From Clostridium oryzae (GTDB lineage: Bacteria > Bacillota > Clostridia > Clostridiales > Clostridiaceae), in contig NZ_MZGV01000019.1 in the NCBI RefSeq assembly GCF_002029235.1, positions 1 through 64,000 on the forward strand: a stretch of 64,000 bases of DNA. Direction: 5' to 3'. The translations under genes and the position numbers were made by a program. Under the pieces are notes generated by a model. That model was not told where the DNA came from and ran no database searches. It worked only from the letters and a program-made list of their open reading frames with translations. This document shows positions 47,476-57,979 of the stretch, in pieces; position 1 is the first letter of the stretch; the number at the start of each line of letters is the position of its first letter.

Positions 47476-47478
47476 AAA

Positions 47479-48180
47479 ATGTCAGTAATATCAATGAAAC
47501 AATTATTAGAAGCAGGTGTACATTTCGGACACCAAACAAGAAGATGGAATCCTAAGATGGCTCCATATATCTTTACAGAGAGAAATGGTATCTATATAAT
47601 AGACCTTCAAAAGACTGTAAAGAAAATAGAGGATGCTTATGAGTTCATAAAGAGCGTTTCTGCTGAAGGTAAAGACATATTATTTGTTGGTACAAAGAAG
47701 CAGGCTCAGGAAGCTATCGGTGAAGAAGCAGAAAGAGCTGGTATGCATTATGTTAAAAATAGATGGTTAGGTGGAATGCTAACTAACTTTAAAACTATCA
47801 AAACAAGAATAAACAAGTTAGCAGAACTTAACAAAATGGAAGAAGACGGAGTGTTTGATGTACTTCCTAAGAAAGAAGTAATTAAACTTAAACATGAAAA
47901 AGAAGAACTTGAAAAAAATCTTGGTGGAATTAAAAATATGAATGATAACAATATCGGAGCATTATTTGTAGTTGATCCAAGAAAAGAGAAAAATGCTATA
48001 TCAGAAGCAAAAATACTTGGAATACCTGTTGTTGCTATAGTTGATACAAACTGTGATCCAGATGAAGTTGATTACGTAATACCAGGAAACGATGATGCTA
48101 TAAGAGCAGTTAAATTGATTACTTCTAAAATTTCTGATGCTATAATAGAAGGAAGACAGGGAGAACAATTGGCTGAATAG
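47479..48180 (+). CDS. rpsB: 30S ribosomal protein S2
   Basis: A 233-aa S2: [97 protein letters not shown] precedes ATG. tsf follows 41 nt later, the universal pair. Confidence 0.98.
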   Translation: MSVISMKQLLEAGVHFGHQTRRWNPKMAPYIFTERNGIYIIDLQKTVKKIEDAYEFIKSVSAEGKDILFVGTKKQAQEAIGEEAERAGMHYVKNRWLGGMLTNFKTIKTRINKLAELNKMEEDGVFDVLPKKEVIKLKHEKEELEKNLGGIKNMNDNNIGALFVVDPRKEKNAISEAKILGIPVVAIVDTNCDPDEVDYVIPGNDDAIRAVKLITSKISDAIIEGRQGEQLAE

Positions 48181-48221
48181 TCATCAAAATATTTTTAAAT
48201 TTGCATAGGGAGGATTAATTC

Positions 48222-49145
48222 ATGATTACTGCACAAGCTGTAAAAGAGTTAAGAGAAAGAACTGGAGCAGGAATGATGGACTGCAAGAAGGCTTTGACAC
48301 AGACTGATGGAGATGTGGATAAAGCTATAGAAGTATTAAGAGAAAAGGGTTTAGCAGCAGCAGCTAAAAAAGCTGGAAGAGTAGCTGCAGAAGGAGTTAT
48401 CAGTGCATATATTTCTGATGATTCTAAAAATGGAGGATTAGTAGAACTTAATTGCGAAACTGATTTCGTTGCTGAAAATGATGAGTTCAAAACACTTGCT
48501 GCTAATTTATCTAAGCAGGTTGCAACTACACCAGCTAAAACTGTTGAAGAGTTAGTAGAAGAAAAGTATATAGCAGATGCTAATGTTACAGTAAAAGATG
48601 CTGTTACGGCACTTATTGCTAAACTTGGTGAAAACATGAATCTTAGAAGATTTAAGAAGTTTTCTGTAGATAAGGGTGTTGTTCAGAGTTATATACATGG
48701 TAATGGAAGAATAGGAGTATTAGTTGAGATTGCTAGCGAAGCTGACACTAACATCCTTAAGGAAGTTGCTAAGGATTTAGCTATGCAGGTAGCGGCTGCA
48801 AACCCATTATTTCTTGATACAAGTGCTGTGGATTCAGATACTATAGAAAAAGAAAAAGAAATATATAGAGTTCAAGCTTTAAATGAAGGAAAACCTGAAA
48901 AGATAGTTGAAAAAATGGTTATGGGTAGAATTCAGAAGTATTATAAAGAGGTTTGTCTTGTAGAACAAGTTTGGGTTAAAGATTCAGACTTGACTATAAA
49001 GAAATATCTTGATAAGAAATCGAAGGAAGCTGGATGCCCAATAACAGTTACTGGATTTGTTCGTTTTGAAAGAGGCGAAGGCATAGAAAAGGTTGAAGAG
49101 GACTTTGCTGAAGAAGTTAAAAAACAAATGCAGCAGGTTAAATAG
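48222..49145 (+). CDS. tsf: Translation elongation factor Ts
   Basis: A 307-aa EF-Ts, nucleotide exchange factor for EF-Tu: [32 protein letters not shown], and [14 protein letters not shown] in the dimerisation core. Length slightly over Bacillus. AGGGAGG before ATG; terminator after. Confidence 0.98.
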   Translation: MITAQAVKELRERTGAGMMDCKKALTQTDGDVDKAIEVLREKGLAAAAKKAGRVAAEGVISAYISDDSKNGGLVELNCETDFVAENDEFKTLAANLSKQVATTPAKTVEELVEEKYIADANVTVKDAVTALIAKLGENMNLRRFKKFSVDKGVVQSYIHGNGRIGVLVEIASEADTNILKEVAKDLAMQVAAANPLFLDTSAVDSDTIEKEKEIYRVQALNEGKPEKIVEKMVMGRIQKYYKEVCLVEQVWVKDSDLTIKKYLDKKSKEAGCPITVTGFVRFERGEGIEKVEEDFAEEVKKQMQQVK

Positions 49146-49150
49146 AAATT

Positions 49151-49176
49151 AGAGAACACTGCGTGTTCTCTTTTTT
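49151..49176 (+). terminator. Intrinsic terminator after tsf
   Basis: AGAGAACAC TGC GTGTTCTCT, then T5. Confidence 0.92.
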
Positions 49177-49196
49177 AAAGTAAAAAATAAAAATGA

Positions 49197-49928
<732 letters not shown>

Positions 49929-49942
49929 TATGGAGGGGAATT

Positions 49943-50500
49943 ATGGTTAAAGATATTTTGAAAAATGCAGAGGCAAAAATGTCTAAATCAGTAACTGCTA
50001 TGAAAAGTGAACTCTCAACTATGAAAGCAGGTAGAGCTAATCCAACTATACTTGACAGAGTAGAGGTTGAATATTATGGTGGTATGGTTCCAATAAACCA
50101 AGTTGCTAATGTGTCGGCTCCTGAACCGAGAGTATTGCTTATACAACCATGGGAAAAGGCGGCTGTAAAAGCTATTGAAAAAGCTATACTCAAATCTGAT
50201 TTAGGTTTAAACCCATCTAGTGATGGAACAGTAATAAGACTTATAATACCTGAACTTACAGAGGAAACTAGAAGAAATCTTGTAAAGCAAGTAAAAAAGA
50301 CTGGCGAAGATGCTAAGGTAGCAATAAGATCCATAAGAAGAGATGCCAATGATAGAATTAAAGCTATGAAGAAATCAAACGAGCTATCTGAAGATGAGTC
50401 TAAAAAAGCTGAAGACGATATTCAGAAAAAGACGGATGTGTTTATAAAAGACGTAGATAAGATAATTGAAGCAAAGGAAAAAGAAATTATGGCAATTTAA
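49943..50500 (+). CDS. frr: Ribosome recycling factor
   Basis: A 185-aa RRF: MKSELSTMKAGRANPTILDRVEVEYYGG, NQVANVSAPEPRVLLIQPWEK, LGLNPSSDGTVIRLIIPELTEE. Splits post-termination ribosomes with EF-G. TGGAGGGG before ATG; 14 nt after pyrH. Confidence 0.98.
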   Translation: MVKDILKNAEAKMSKSVTAMKSELSTMKAGRANPTILDRVEVEYYGGMVPINQVANVSAPEPRVLLIQPWEKAAVKAIEKAILKSDLGLNPSSDGTVIRLIIPELTEETRRNLVKQVKKTGEDAKVAIRSIRRDANDRIKAMKKSNELSEDESKKAEDDIQKKTDVFIKDVDKIIEAKEKEIMAI

Positions 50501-50648
50501 GGCTATATAATAGAATGACATTGCCTAAGGTGGAGTACAAGTTTTTATTATGTAATTGTTAGATCTATGGATATGTAAAGAATCTAGTTATTGGTGATGC
50601 TGTGAAGAATAAAATAGATTGAAGTTATTTATTTTATATAGGCTTTTA

Positions 50649-50673
50649 AAAACCTGCTTTAAGCAGGTTTTAA
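50649..50673 (+). terminator. Intrinsic terminator between frr and uppS
   Basis: AAAACCTGCT TTA AGCAGGTTTT stem. The 148 nt from frr to this point hold no credible gene. Confidence 0.8.
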
Positions 50674-50681
50674 TTATAAAA

Positions 50682-50709
50682 TTACAAATTAATTATGTAT
50701 ATATATAAT
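50682..50709 (+). promoter_or_regulatory. Promoter of uppS-cdsA
   Basis: TTACAA at 50682-50687, TATAAT at 50704-50709, 16-nt spacing. Confidence 0.5.
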
Positions 50710-50749
50710 TAATTTACATAAAACTAAATCACAGAACAGGGTGATTAAT

Positions 50750-51502
50750 TTGAAATTTAAATTTTTTAATAAAAATACAGACAAAGAGGTAAAGATTAAA
50801 GAAAATATACCTCAGCATGTAGCAATTATAATGGATGGAAACGGAAGATGGGCAAAAAGTAGAAATTTGCCAAGATTTATGGGACATAAAGCTGGTGTTG
50901 AGGCAATTAGAAACATAGTTAAAGAATGCAACAGAATTGGTGTTAAGTATCTTACACTATATGCTTTTTCCACAGAGAACTGGAAAAGGCCTAAAGAAGA
51001 AGTCGATCTTTTGATGTCACTTCTTTTGGAATATCTAAAAAAAGAAGTGGATGAATTACATAAAAATAATGTCGTAGTAAATAGTATAGGTAATATAGAA
51101 AAATTGCCTGAAAAGTGCCAAATCGAGTTGAAAAAAGCCTATGAGAAAACTAAAAACAATAAAGGTGTAGTAATGTCTTTAGCATTAAATTATGGAGGAA
51201 GAGATGAAATAATTTATGCAGTAAAAAAAATATGTGCTAGGGTTAAAAATGGACAAATGAGCATAGATATGATTGATGAAGATATGATTGACAAATTTCT
51301 TTTTACTGCTGGCATTCCTGACCCAGATTTGATAATAAGACCTAGTGGTGAAAAAAGAATAAGTAATTTTTTGCTTTGGCAATGTGCTTATTCAGAGTTT
51401 TGGTATTCTAATATAAATTGGCCGGACTTTTCTCCAAAAGATTTACAAGATGCTATAAAAGACTATCAGAAAAGAGATAGGCGTTTTGGAGGAATTAAAT
51501 AA
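50750..51502 (+). CDS. uppS: Undecaprenyl diphosphate synthase (isoprenyl transferase)
   Basis: A 250-aa cis-prenyltransferase supplying the cell wall lipid carrier: [26 protein letters not shown] near residue 25, [52 protein letters not shown] 50750 is used, with AGGGTGA 5 nt upstream; GTG 50741 is part of that SD. Confidence 0.95.
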   Translation: MKFKFFNKNTDKEVKIKENIPQHVAIIMDGNGRWAKSRNLPRFMGHKAGVEAIRNIVKECNRIGVKYLTLYAFSTENWKRPKEEVDLLMSLLLEYLKKEVDELHKNNVVVNSIGNIEKLPEKCQIELKKAYEKTKNNKGVVMSLALNYGGRDEIIYAVKKICARVKNGQMSIDMIDEDMIDKFLFTAGIPDPDLIIRPSGEKRISNFLLWQCAYSEFWYSNINWPDFSPKDLQDAIKDYQKRDRRFGGIK

Positions 51503-51523
51503 TGAGGATTGTGGTGATTAGAT

Positions 51524-52324
51524 ATGAATAATAGATATATAGGCGCACTAATAATCTCACCTTTAATTGTATTTGTATTTCTTGGCGGATGGTTCTTACA
51601 GGCTTTATGTTTGCTACTCTCAATAATTGGAATATATGAATTTTTCAAGGTTGCTAAGAATAAAGGGTATAAGCCTGTAAATTCTGCAGCGTTTATTTTT
51701 ATTGTAGTATATTATCTACTTTTTATAAAATATAGAAATACTGAATTTTTGTCTCCTATGATAATAATAGCTACATTATTATTATTATGTCTACCAATCA
51801 TAAAGAGTAAATATAATTATACTGATGTAGCTATAACAATACTGGGATTGATTTATGTACCTATATTTTTTAGCTTTATTGCATCAGTTAACCTAAAAGA
51901 ACATGGTAATATACTTGTGTGGCTTGTTTTCTTGACATCTTGGGGATGTGATACGTTTGCATATTATATAGGTAAGAATTTTGGAAAAAGAAAGCTTAGT
52001 CCGAAGATAAGTCCTAATAAAACTTTAGAGGGTTCCATTGGAGGATGTATCGGAAGTGCACTGCTAACAGTAATTTTTGGAGCTGTAATTCAGGCTAATA
52101 TAACTTACATAATGCCATTATATCACTATGCGATTCTAGGACTTATAGCAAGTTTTTTATCAGAATTTGGGGATTTAGTAGCATCTTCAATGAAGCGATA
52201 TGCGGGCATAAAAGATTTTAGTAATCTTATACCTGGACATGGTGGAATACTTGACAGATTCGATAGTATATTGTATAGTTCAGTTACAATCTATTACTAT
52301 TTAACGTTTATTGTGAAGCTATAA
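51524..52324 (+). CDS. cdsA: Phosphatidate cytidylyltransferase
   Basis: A 266-aa polytopic enzyme making CDP-diacylglycerol. Seven to eight hydrophobic helices; the C-terminal signature SEFGDLVASSMKRYAGIKDF and LIPGHGGILDRFDSI is clear. Located next to uppS as usual. Membrane-embedded. Confidence 0.96.
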   Translation: MNNRYIGALIISPLIVFVFLGGWFLQALCLLLSIIGIYEFFKVAKNKGYKPVNSAAFIFIVVYYLLFIKYRNTEFLSPMIIIATLLLLCLPIIKSKYNYTDVAITILGLIYVPIFFSFIASVNLKEHGNILVWLVFLTSWGCDTFAYYIGKNFGKRKLSPKISPNKTLEGSIGGCIGSALLTVIFGAVIQANITYIMPLYHYAILGLIASFLSEFGDLVASSMKRYAGIKDFSNLIPGHGGILDRFDSILYSSVTIYYYLTFIVKL

Positions 52325-52396
52325 GTATATGTTCAATAAAATAATAAAACTACCTTTGCATATAAAAGAAATTTTCAATGTATAGGAGAGTAAAGA

Positions 52397-52425
52397 AAAG
52401 CTTGTATGAATTTCATATGAGCTTT
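52397..52425 (+). other. Hairpin between cdsA and dxr
   Basis: AAAGCT and AGCTTT enclose a second TATGA/TCATA stem; no T tract. Role unknown. Confidence 0.4.
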
Positions 52426-52449
52426 CAATGCTTATAAATGGAGGTTAAT

Positions 52450-53604
52450 ATGAGAAATATAACTTTGCTTGGGGCAACAGGTTCCATTGGCACTCAAACC
52501 TTGGATGTAATACGTAGACAAAATGAGGAATTCAAGCTGTTTGCAGTATCTGCAAATAAAAACTGGGATAAACTAATAGAAATAATAGAAGAGTTTTCAC
52601 CTAAATTTGCAGTTCTTATGGAGGAAAATGCTTATAAGAAGGTTAGTAACTACTGCAGGATGTATAATAAAAATACAGAAGTTCTGCTGGGTATGAATGG
52701 ACTTATAGATATAAGCACATTAGAGGATGTAGACATTGTAGTAACTGCTGTTGTTGGGATGATAGGAATAAAACCTACACTTGAGGCTATAAATCATGGA
52801 AAGGATATAGCTCTTGCGAATAAAGAAACACTGGTTGTAGCAGGAGAAATAATAATGGAGGCAGCAAAGAAAAATAATGTGCGCATTTTACCTGTTGATT
52901 CAGAACATGGTGCAATTTTTCAATGCTTACAAGGGAATAATATAAAAGATGTGGATAAAATAATTCTCACTGCGTCAGGTGGGCCTTTTAGAGGCAGAAA
53001 GTTTAATGATATAGCTAATATACCTGTAGAGGAAGCGTTAAATCATCCTAAGTGGAATATGGGAAGTAAAATATCAATAGATTCAGCAACGCTTATGAAC
53101 AAAGGACTTGAAGTAATAGAAGCTCATTGGTTATTCAATCAGTGTTATGAAGATATTCAAGTGGTAGTACATCCGCAAAGCATAATACATTCTGCTGTAC
53201 AATATAAGGATGGCAGCATAATTGCCCAGATGGCATCTGCAGATATGCGTTTACCCATACAGTATGCGTTGAATTTTCCTTATAGGAAGCAATGCGTAAT
53301 TAACAAAATAGATTTAACAGAGATAGGTAAGCTTACATTTGAAAAGCCCGATATGGAGAATTTTCCTTGCCTTGGTATTGCAATTGCAGCAGGAAAGCAG
53401 GGAGGTCTCATGCCAGGAATATTAAATTCTGCTAATGAGACAGCTGTCAGCTTGTATTTAAATAATAAGATAAATTTTGGTCAAATAAGTTATATAGTAA
53501 AAGAATGCCTAGATAAGTTCTTTTCATCTGCGGAGGTGAATCTTGATAACATATTAGATATGCAAAGCAAAGTTACTGATTATATTATAAAAAAATATAA
53601 ATAG
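52450..53604 (+). CDS. dxr: 1-deoxy-D-xylulose-5-phosphate reductoisomerase
   Basis: A 384-aa NADPH enzyme of the MEP isoprenoid path: ITLLGATGSIGTQTLDVIR (NADPH fold), LANKETLVVAGEI, LPVDSEHGAIFQCL, LTASGGPFRG, NHPKWNMGSKISIDSATLMNKGLEVIEAHWLF. ATG 52450 follows TGGAGG. IspG, another MEP enzyme, is encoded 2 kb on, and UppS uses the products. Confidence 0.97.
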   Translation: MRNITLLGATGSIGTQTLDVIRRQNEEFKLFAVSANKNWDKLIEIIEEFSPKFAVLMEENAYKKVSNYCRMYNKNTEVLLGMNGLIDISTLEDVDIVVTAVVGMIGIKPTLEAINHGKDIALANKETLVVAGEIIMEAAKKNNVRILPVDSEHGAIFQCLQGNNIKDVDKIILTASGGPFRGRKFNDIANIPVEEALNHPKWNMGSKISIDSATLMNKGLEVIEAHWLFNQCYEDIQVVVHPQSIIHSAVQYKDGSIIAQMASADMRLPIQYALNFPYRKQCVINKIDLTEIGKLTFEKPDMENFPCLGIAIAAGKQGGLMPGILNSANETAVSLYLNNKINFGQISYIVKECLDKFFSSAEVNLDNILDMQSKVTDYIIKKYK

Positions 53605-53637
53605 GGATTGAAATTAGATTTATATGAGGAGGATTGT

Positions 53638-54651
53638 ATGGTGTATATAATAATTGCTTTACTTGGTCTTAGTGTATTGATTATAGCGCATGAGTTTGGA
53701 CATTTTATACTAGCAAAGCTTAACGGAGTTAAGGTGGAAGAATTTTCTCTAGGAATGGGACCTAAAATAGTCGGCATAAAAGGGGGAGAAACTACATATC
53801 TTGTAAAAGCTTTTCCTATAGGCGGATATGTAAAGATGTTGGGTCAAGAAGAAAGTGTAGATGATCCGAGGTCTTTTTCAAGCAAATCTGCTATTAGGAG
53901 ACTAAGCATAATAGTTGCTGGTCCACTAATGAATGTAATTTTAGCAGTATTGCTTTTTACTATAATAGGTATGGGCAGAGGATTTGCGTCTACTTCTGTA
54001 GATAGAATTGTAAATAATTCCGCCGCTCAAAAGGCTGGACTAAAACATGGTGATCAAATAGTTAGTATAAATAATAAAAAAGTACAAGTTTGGGATGATA
54101 TATCTATAATTGTTGGAAATAATAAAAATAAGCCATTAGATATAAAAATAAAAAGAAATAATGCAGAAAAAAAATACGTTCTTACTCCATCTTTTGATAA
54201 AAAAACCAATAGGTATATGGTAGGAATATATCCGGTTTATATAGAGAAACCCTCTTTAAGTCAGGGAATAACTTACGGTTATAGAGAAAACATATTTTTT
54301 GTTAAACAGACTTTTATAGCTTTAAGCACACTATTCCAAGGAAAAATGTCAGCTAACGATGTAGGTGGACCTGTCACGATGATAAGGCTATCGTCTCAAG
54401 CTGCTAAGTCAGGTGTATGGACATTTATGCTAGTATATGCTTTCTTTAGTATACAGCTTGCTATATTTAATATTATACCATTCCCTGCATTGGATGGAGG
54501 ATGGATTTTCATGCTTTTATTTGAAATAATCAGCAGAAAAAAAATAGATGATAAAAAGGTAGCAGTTGTAAATTATATTGGTTTTATATTACTAATGGTT
54601 TTAATGGTAGTAGTATTTATGAAAGATATATTTTTCCCTGTAAAATTGTAG
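53638..54651 (+). CDS. rseP: RIP metalloprotease RseP/RasP (site-2 protease)
   Basis: A 337-aa intramembrane zinc protease. HEFGH near residue 18 and the NIIPFPALDGG motif near 275 give the zinc ligands; a PDZ domain (NSAAQKAGLKHGDQIVSINNKKV) lies near 120-190; about four membrane helices. ATG 53638 has AGGAGG upstream. Cleaves anti-sigma factors and signal peptides in Bacillus. Confidence 0.95.
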   Translation: MVYIIIALLGLSVLIIAHEFGHFILAKLNGVKVEEFSLGMGPKIVGIKGGETTYLVKAFPIGGYVKMLGQEESVDDPRSFSSKSAIRRLSIIVAGPLMNVILAVLLFTIIGMGRGFASTSVDRIVNNSAAQKAGLKHGDQIVSINNKKVQVWDDISIIVGNNKNKPLDIKIKRNNAEKKYVLTPSFDKKTNRYMVGIYPVYIEKPSLSQGITYGYRENIFFVKQTFIALSTLFQGKMSANDVGGPVTMIRLSSQAAKSGVWTFMLVYAFFSIQLAIFNIIPFPALDGGWIFMLLFEIISRKKIDDKKVAVVNYIGFILLMVLMVVVFMKDIFFPVKL

Positions 54652-54663
54652 GAGTTGATATAA

Positions 54664-55713
54664 ATGAATAGAGTGAGTACAAGAAAGATAAAAATAGGAA
54701 ATATTTTTATTGGAGGGAATGCTCCGATAACAGTTCAATCTATGACAAATACTGATACTAGGGATGAAAAGTCTACTATTATGCAGATAAAGGAGTTAGA
54801 ATCTGCTGGTTGCAATATTGTTAGATGTGCAGTATTGGACATGCAAGCTGCTCAGGCACTTAAGCACATAACTTCTGCTGTATCTATACCAGTAGTAGCA
54901 GATGTACATTTTGATTATAGGCTAGCCTTAGAAGCTGTTAAAAATGGAGTTTCAGCGTTAAGAATAAATCCAGGAAATATAGGGGATATCAGCAGAGTAA
55001 AGTTAGTTGTAGAAGCTGCAAAGAATAAATCAATACCTATAAGAGTTGGAGTAAACAGTGGTTCACTTGAGAAGCACATTTTAGATAAGTATGGTAGAGT
55101 TACTGCACAGGCTCTTGTAGAAAGTGCACTTTCACATGTTAAAATATTGGAATCGATGAATTTCTATGATACCGTAATATCGATAAAATCTTCAGATGTT
55201 ATGCAGATGATAGAAAGCTATAGACTTGTTTCGGACAAAGTGGATTATCCTCTTCATCTAGGAGTTACAGAAGCAGGTACTGCATGGAGGGGAACAATCA
55301 AGTCAAGTATAGGTATTGGCACACTGTTGGCTGAGGGTATAGGTGATACGATAAGGGTTTCTCTTACAGATAATCCGGTGGAAGAAGTGAAAACAGGTAA
55401 GGAAATCCTGAGAGTCTTTGGATATGTTAAGGGCGGCGTAAATATGGTTTCCTGTCCTACTTGTGGAAGGACTCAGATAAATCTGATTAAACTGGCTAAG
55501 GAAATAGAAACACGCTTAGACAGTATAAATAAGGATATTAAAGTAGCAGTAATGGGTTGTGTAGTTAATGGACCAGGAGAAGCTAGAGAAGCTGATATTG
55601 GTATAGCTGGAGGTATAGGTGAAGGATTAATATTCAAAAAAGGAAAAATTATTAAAAAAGTAAAAGAGAACGAACTTATAGATGCATTGATGGCAGAGAT
55701 AGAAAAAATGTAG
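54664..55713 (+). CDS. ispG: 4-hydroxy-3-methylbut-2-enyl diphosphate synthase IspG
   Basis: A 349-aa iron-sulfur enzyme: GGNAPITVQSMTNTDT, PVVADVHFDYRLAL, LRINPGNIG, and the 4Fe-4S cysteines in VSCPTCGRTQ and MGCVVNGPGEA. Seventh step of the MEP path. In many clostridia polC comes next, but here a 463-nt gap follows. Confidence 0.96.
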   Translation: MNRVSTRKIKIGNIFIGGNAPITVQSMTNTDTRDEKSTIMQIKELESAGCNIVRCAVLDMQAAQALKHITSAVSIPVVADVHFDYRLALEAVKNGVSALRINPGNIGDISRVKLVVEAAKNKSIPIRVGVNSGSLEKHILDKYGRVTAQALVESALSHVKILESMNFYDTVISIKSSDVMQMIESYRLVSDKVDYPLHLGVTEAGTAWRGTIKSSIGIGTLLAEGIGDTIRVSLTDNPVEEVKTGKEILRVFGYVKGGVNMVSCPTCGRTQINLIKLAKEIETRLDSINKDIKVAVMGCVVNGPGEAREADIGIAGGIGEGLIFKKGKIIKKVKENELIDALMAEIEKM

Positions 55714-55979
55714 GAGAAGTTTTCTTTAACCTTCAAATAGGTTTATTAGTTGATTTATTTGTCTATCTAATAACAAATTATCCAATGAAAAAATGGATGA
55801 ACTTAATATTACGGGGGATAATATAATTAAGAATGATAAAAGATTATTAAATCGTGCTAGATAAAAATAATATAAATCTGTAATTGAAATATCGAAAACT
55901 ATAACTGCTTATAGCAGTTTGACAGAGAATAAGCAGCTTACATTATTTTAGCAGTTTACAAGTATAGTGGAATTTTTTC

Positions 55980-56008
55980 TTGTAATTTATGTTTCGCTAT
56001 GTTAGAAT
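55980..56008 (+). promoter_or_regulatory. Promoter of the rimP-nusA-infB operon
   Basis: TTGTAA at 55980-55985, TAGAAT at 56003-56008, 17-nt spacing; leader of about 160 nt. Confidence 0.6.
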
Positions 56009-56042
56009 ATCCTTGATGAATCTGTATACTTTAACTTTTTAT

Positions 56043-56070
56043 GAGTGGGATTTAGTAATACCCGCTCTTT
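56043..56070 (+). promoter_or_regulatory. First leader hairpin before rimP
   Basis: GAGTGGG pairs with CCCGCTC across an 11-nt loop; TTTC follows. Confidence 0.55.
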
Positions 56071-56084
56071 CTATTTAACTTTTG

Positions 56085-56106
56085 ACGCAACGTATGTTGC
56101 GTTTTT
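56085..56106 (+). terminator. Intrinsic terminator inside the rimP-nusA leader
   Basis: ACGCAAC GTAT GTTGCGT with TTTT next to it; a perfect 7-bp GC-rich stem located downstream of the promoter and 71 nt before rimP, fitting attenuation. Confidence 0.75.
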
Positions 56107-56176
56107 AATTGCTAAAAATAGATAAATATCAACGTTTATATTATAGTTAATCTACAACGTAATCGGAGGTAATATT

Positions 56177-56659
56177 TTGAAAAATGAAAAAGAACTAAAA
56201 AAAATTAATGAGCTTATTAAACCTATAGTTGATAACTTGGGCTATGAACTATATTACATAGAATTTGTAAAAGAAGATGGGGAAAATTATCTAAGGGTGT
56301 ATATTGATAACAATGACGGGATATCTCTTGATGATTGTGCAAAAGTAAGCAGACCTATAAGTGATATGTTAGATGTTGAGGATCCTATTGAGGAAAGTTA
56401 TTATTTAGAAGTATCTTCTCCAGGAATGTTCAGAACTTTGTATACTGAAGAACATATGAAAAAGTATACAGGTTATCCAGTGGTGGTAAGGTTGAAACCA
56501 GAAGCGCAAGGCAGAAAAAAAATATCTGGGATTCTAGATGGTTTTGACGAAACAGACATATATATTAAAGAAGAAAATTCAATAATTAAGATTGACAGAA
56601 AAAAGATAAGGAAAATAAGTTTAGAGGGGAGTTTAAAGGAGGAGATTACCAATGAATGA
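56177..56659 (+). CDS. rimP: Ribosome maturation factor RimP
   Basis: A 160-aa RimP: IKPIVDNLGYELYYIEFVKEDGENYLRVYIDNNDGISLDDCAKVSRPISDMLD, YYLEVSSPGMFRTL. TTG start with CGGAGGT upstream. Stop overlaps nusA start by a few bases, the usual first gene of the operon. Confidence 0.95.
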   Translation: MKNEKELKKINELIKPIVDNLGYELYYIEFVKEDGENYLRVYIDNNDGISLDDCAKVSRPISDMLDVEDPIEESYYLEVSSPGMFRTLYTEEHMKKYTGYPVVVRLKPEAQGRKKISGILDGFDETDIYIKEENSIIKIDRKKIRKISLEGSLKEEITNE

Positions 56660-57707
56660 GGAATTTATACTTGCATTAAGGGAAATAGTTAAAGAAAAAG
56701 GAATTAGCGCGGAATTATTATTTACAACTATAGAAGATGCACTAGTGGCTGCCTATAAGAAGAATTATGCAGGTAATAATGGAGCAGTTCAAAATGTGAG
56801 AGTTAGTTTAAATAGGGATACAGGTGAAATACATGTTTATTCACAAAAGAAGGTAGTAGAAGAATTACAGGATAGTGTAAATGAAATATCTTTAGAAGAT
56901 GCTAAGGAAATAAACAAAAAATATGAAGTCGAGGATATGGTGGATATAGAAGTTACACCAAAATCTTTTGGGAGAATAGCGGCTCAGTCAGCTAAACAGG
57001 TGGTAGTTCAGAGAATAAAAGAAGCTGAAAGAAATATAATATATAATGAATTTGTTGAAAAAGAATTTGATATAATAACTGGAACTGTAATTCGTAAAGA
57101 CAAAGGTAACGTGTTTGTAGATTTAGGAAAGATAGAAGCAGTATTGGGATCTTCAGAGCAAATGAGGGGGGAGGAGTATAACTTCAATGAAAAATTGAAA
57201 CTGTATATCGTTGAAGTAAAGAATACAACAAAGGGAGCACAGATAGTTGTATCGAGAACTCACCCGGGACTCGTTAAAAGATTATTTGAACTTGAAGTTC
57301 CGGAAATATATGAAGGAGTTGTAGAAATCAAGAGTATAGCTAGAGAAGCTGGCTCGAGGACTAAAATAGCAGTATATTCCAATGATGAGAATGTGGACGC
57401 TATGGGAGCATGTGTGGGTCCTAAAGGAGCAAGAGTTCAGAATATTGTAAATGAATTAAAAAATGAAAAAATAGACATAATAAAGTGGAATAAACTTCCT
57501 GAAGAGTATATTGCGAATTCGTTAAGCCCTGCTAAGGTAATTGATGTAAGCATTGATGAGGAAGCTAAAGCTGCTAAGGTTGTTGTAGATGATAACCAAC
57601 TTTCATTAGCTATCGGTAAAGAAGGACAGAATGTAAGATTGGCAGCAAAACTTACAAGCTGGAAAATTGATATAAAGAGTAAATCACAGGTAGAGCAGCA
57701 AGAGTAG
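56652..57707 (+). CDS. nusA: Transcription factor NusA
   Basis: A 351-aa NusA: N-terminal RNAP-binding domain, S1 domain near 135-200 (IITGTVIRKDKGNVFVDLGKIEAVL), KH1 near 205-280 (AREAGSRTKIAVYSNDENVDAMGACVGPKGARVQNIV) and KH2 (LSLAIGKEGQNVRLAAKLTSWKIDI). No C-terminal acidic repeats, as in other Gram-positives. Acts in pausing, termination and antitermination; may control its own leader terminator. Confidence 0.97.
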   Translation: MNEEFILALREIVKEKGISAELLFTTIEDALVAAYKKNYAGNNGAVQNVRVSLNRDTGEIHVYSQKKVVEELQDSVNEISLEDAKEINKKYEVEDMVDIEVTPKSFGRIAAQSAKQVVVQRIKEAERNIIYNEFVEKEFDIITGTVIRKDKGNVFVDLGKIEAVLGSSEQMRGEEYNFNEKLKLYIVEVKNTTKGAQIVVSRTHPGLVKRLFELEVPEIYEGVVEIKSIAREAGSRTKIAVYSNDENVDAMGACVGPKGARVQNIVNELKNEKIDIIKWNKLPEEYIANSLSPAKVIDVSIDEEAKAAKVVVDDNQLSLAIGKEGQNVRLAAKLTSWKIDIKSKSQVEQQE

Positions 57708-57718
57708 GGGGTGTTTCT

Positions 57719-57976
57719 ATGAAGACAAAAAAAATTCCATTAAGAATGTGTACAGGATGCATGGAAATGAAACCTAAGAAGGAACTTGTAAGGATAGTTA
57801 AAAATAAAGAGGGAGAAGTTTCTATTGATTTAACTGGAAAAAAACCTGGAAGAGGAGCATATATCTGCAAAGACATTCAATGTCTTGAAAAGGCTTTTAG
57901 AACTAAAAAACTAGAGAAAAACCTTGAGATAAAAATATCCGATGAATTATATGAAAGGTTAAAGGAAGAGTTATAA
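57719..57976 (+). CDS. ylxR: YlxR (RnpM) RNA-binding protein
   Basis: An 85-aa YlxR: PLRMCTGCMEMKPKKELVRIV, GKKPGRGAYICKD, CLEKAFRTKKLEKNL. Reported as RNase P modulator in Bacillus. SD GGGGGTG before ATG; between nusA and ylxQ. Confidence 0.94.
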   Translation: MKTKKIPLRMCTGCMEMKPKKELVRIVKNKEGEVSIDLTGKKPGRGAYICKDIQCLEKAFRTKKLEKNLEIKISDELYERLKEEL

Positions 57977-57979
57977 TAT

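Larger units (their letters stand above)
55714..56176 (+). other. 463-nt intergenic region, no gene; hairpins, promoter and attenuator-like terminator
   Basis: No supportable ORF. AACTGCT-TAT-AGCAGTT at 55903-55919 is a weak terminator for ispG. A promoter at 55980-56008 is followed by two terminator-like hairpins (56043-56070 and 56085-56106) before rimP. polC, expected here by synteny, is absent. Confidence 0.8.
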
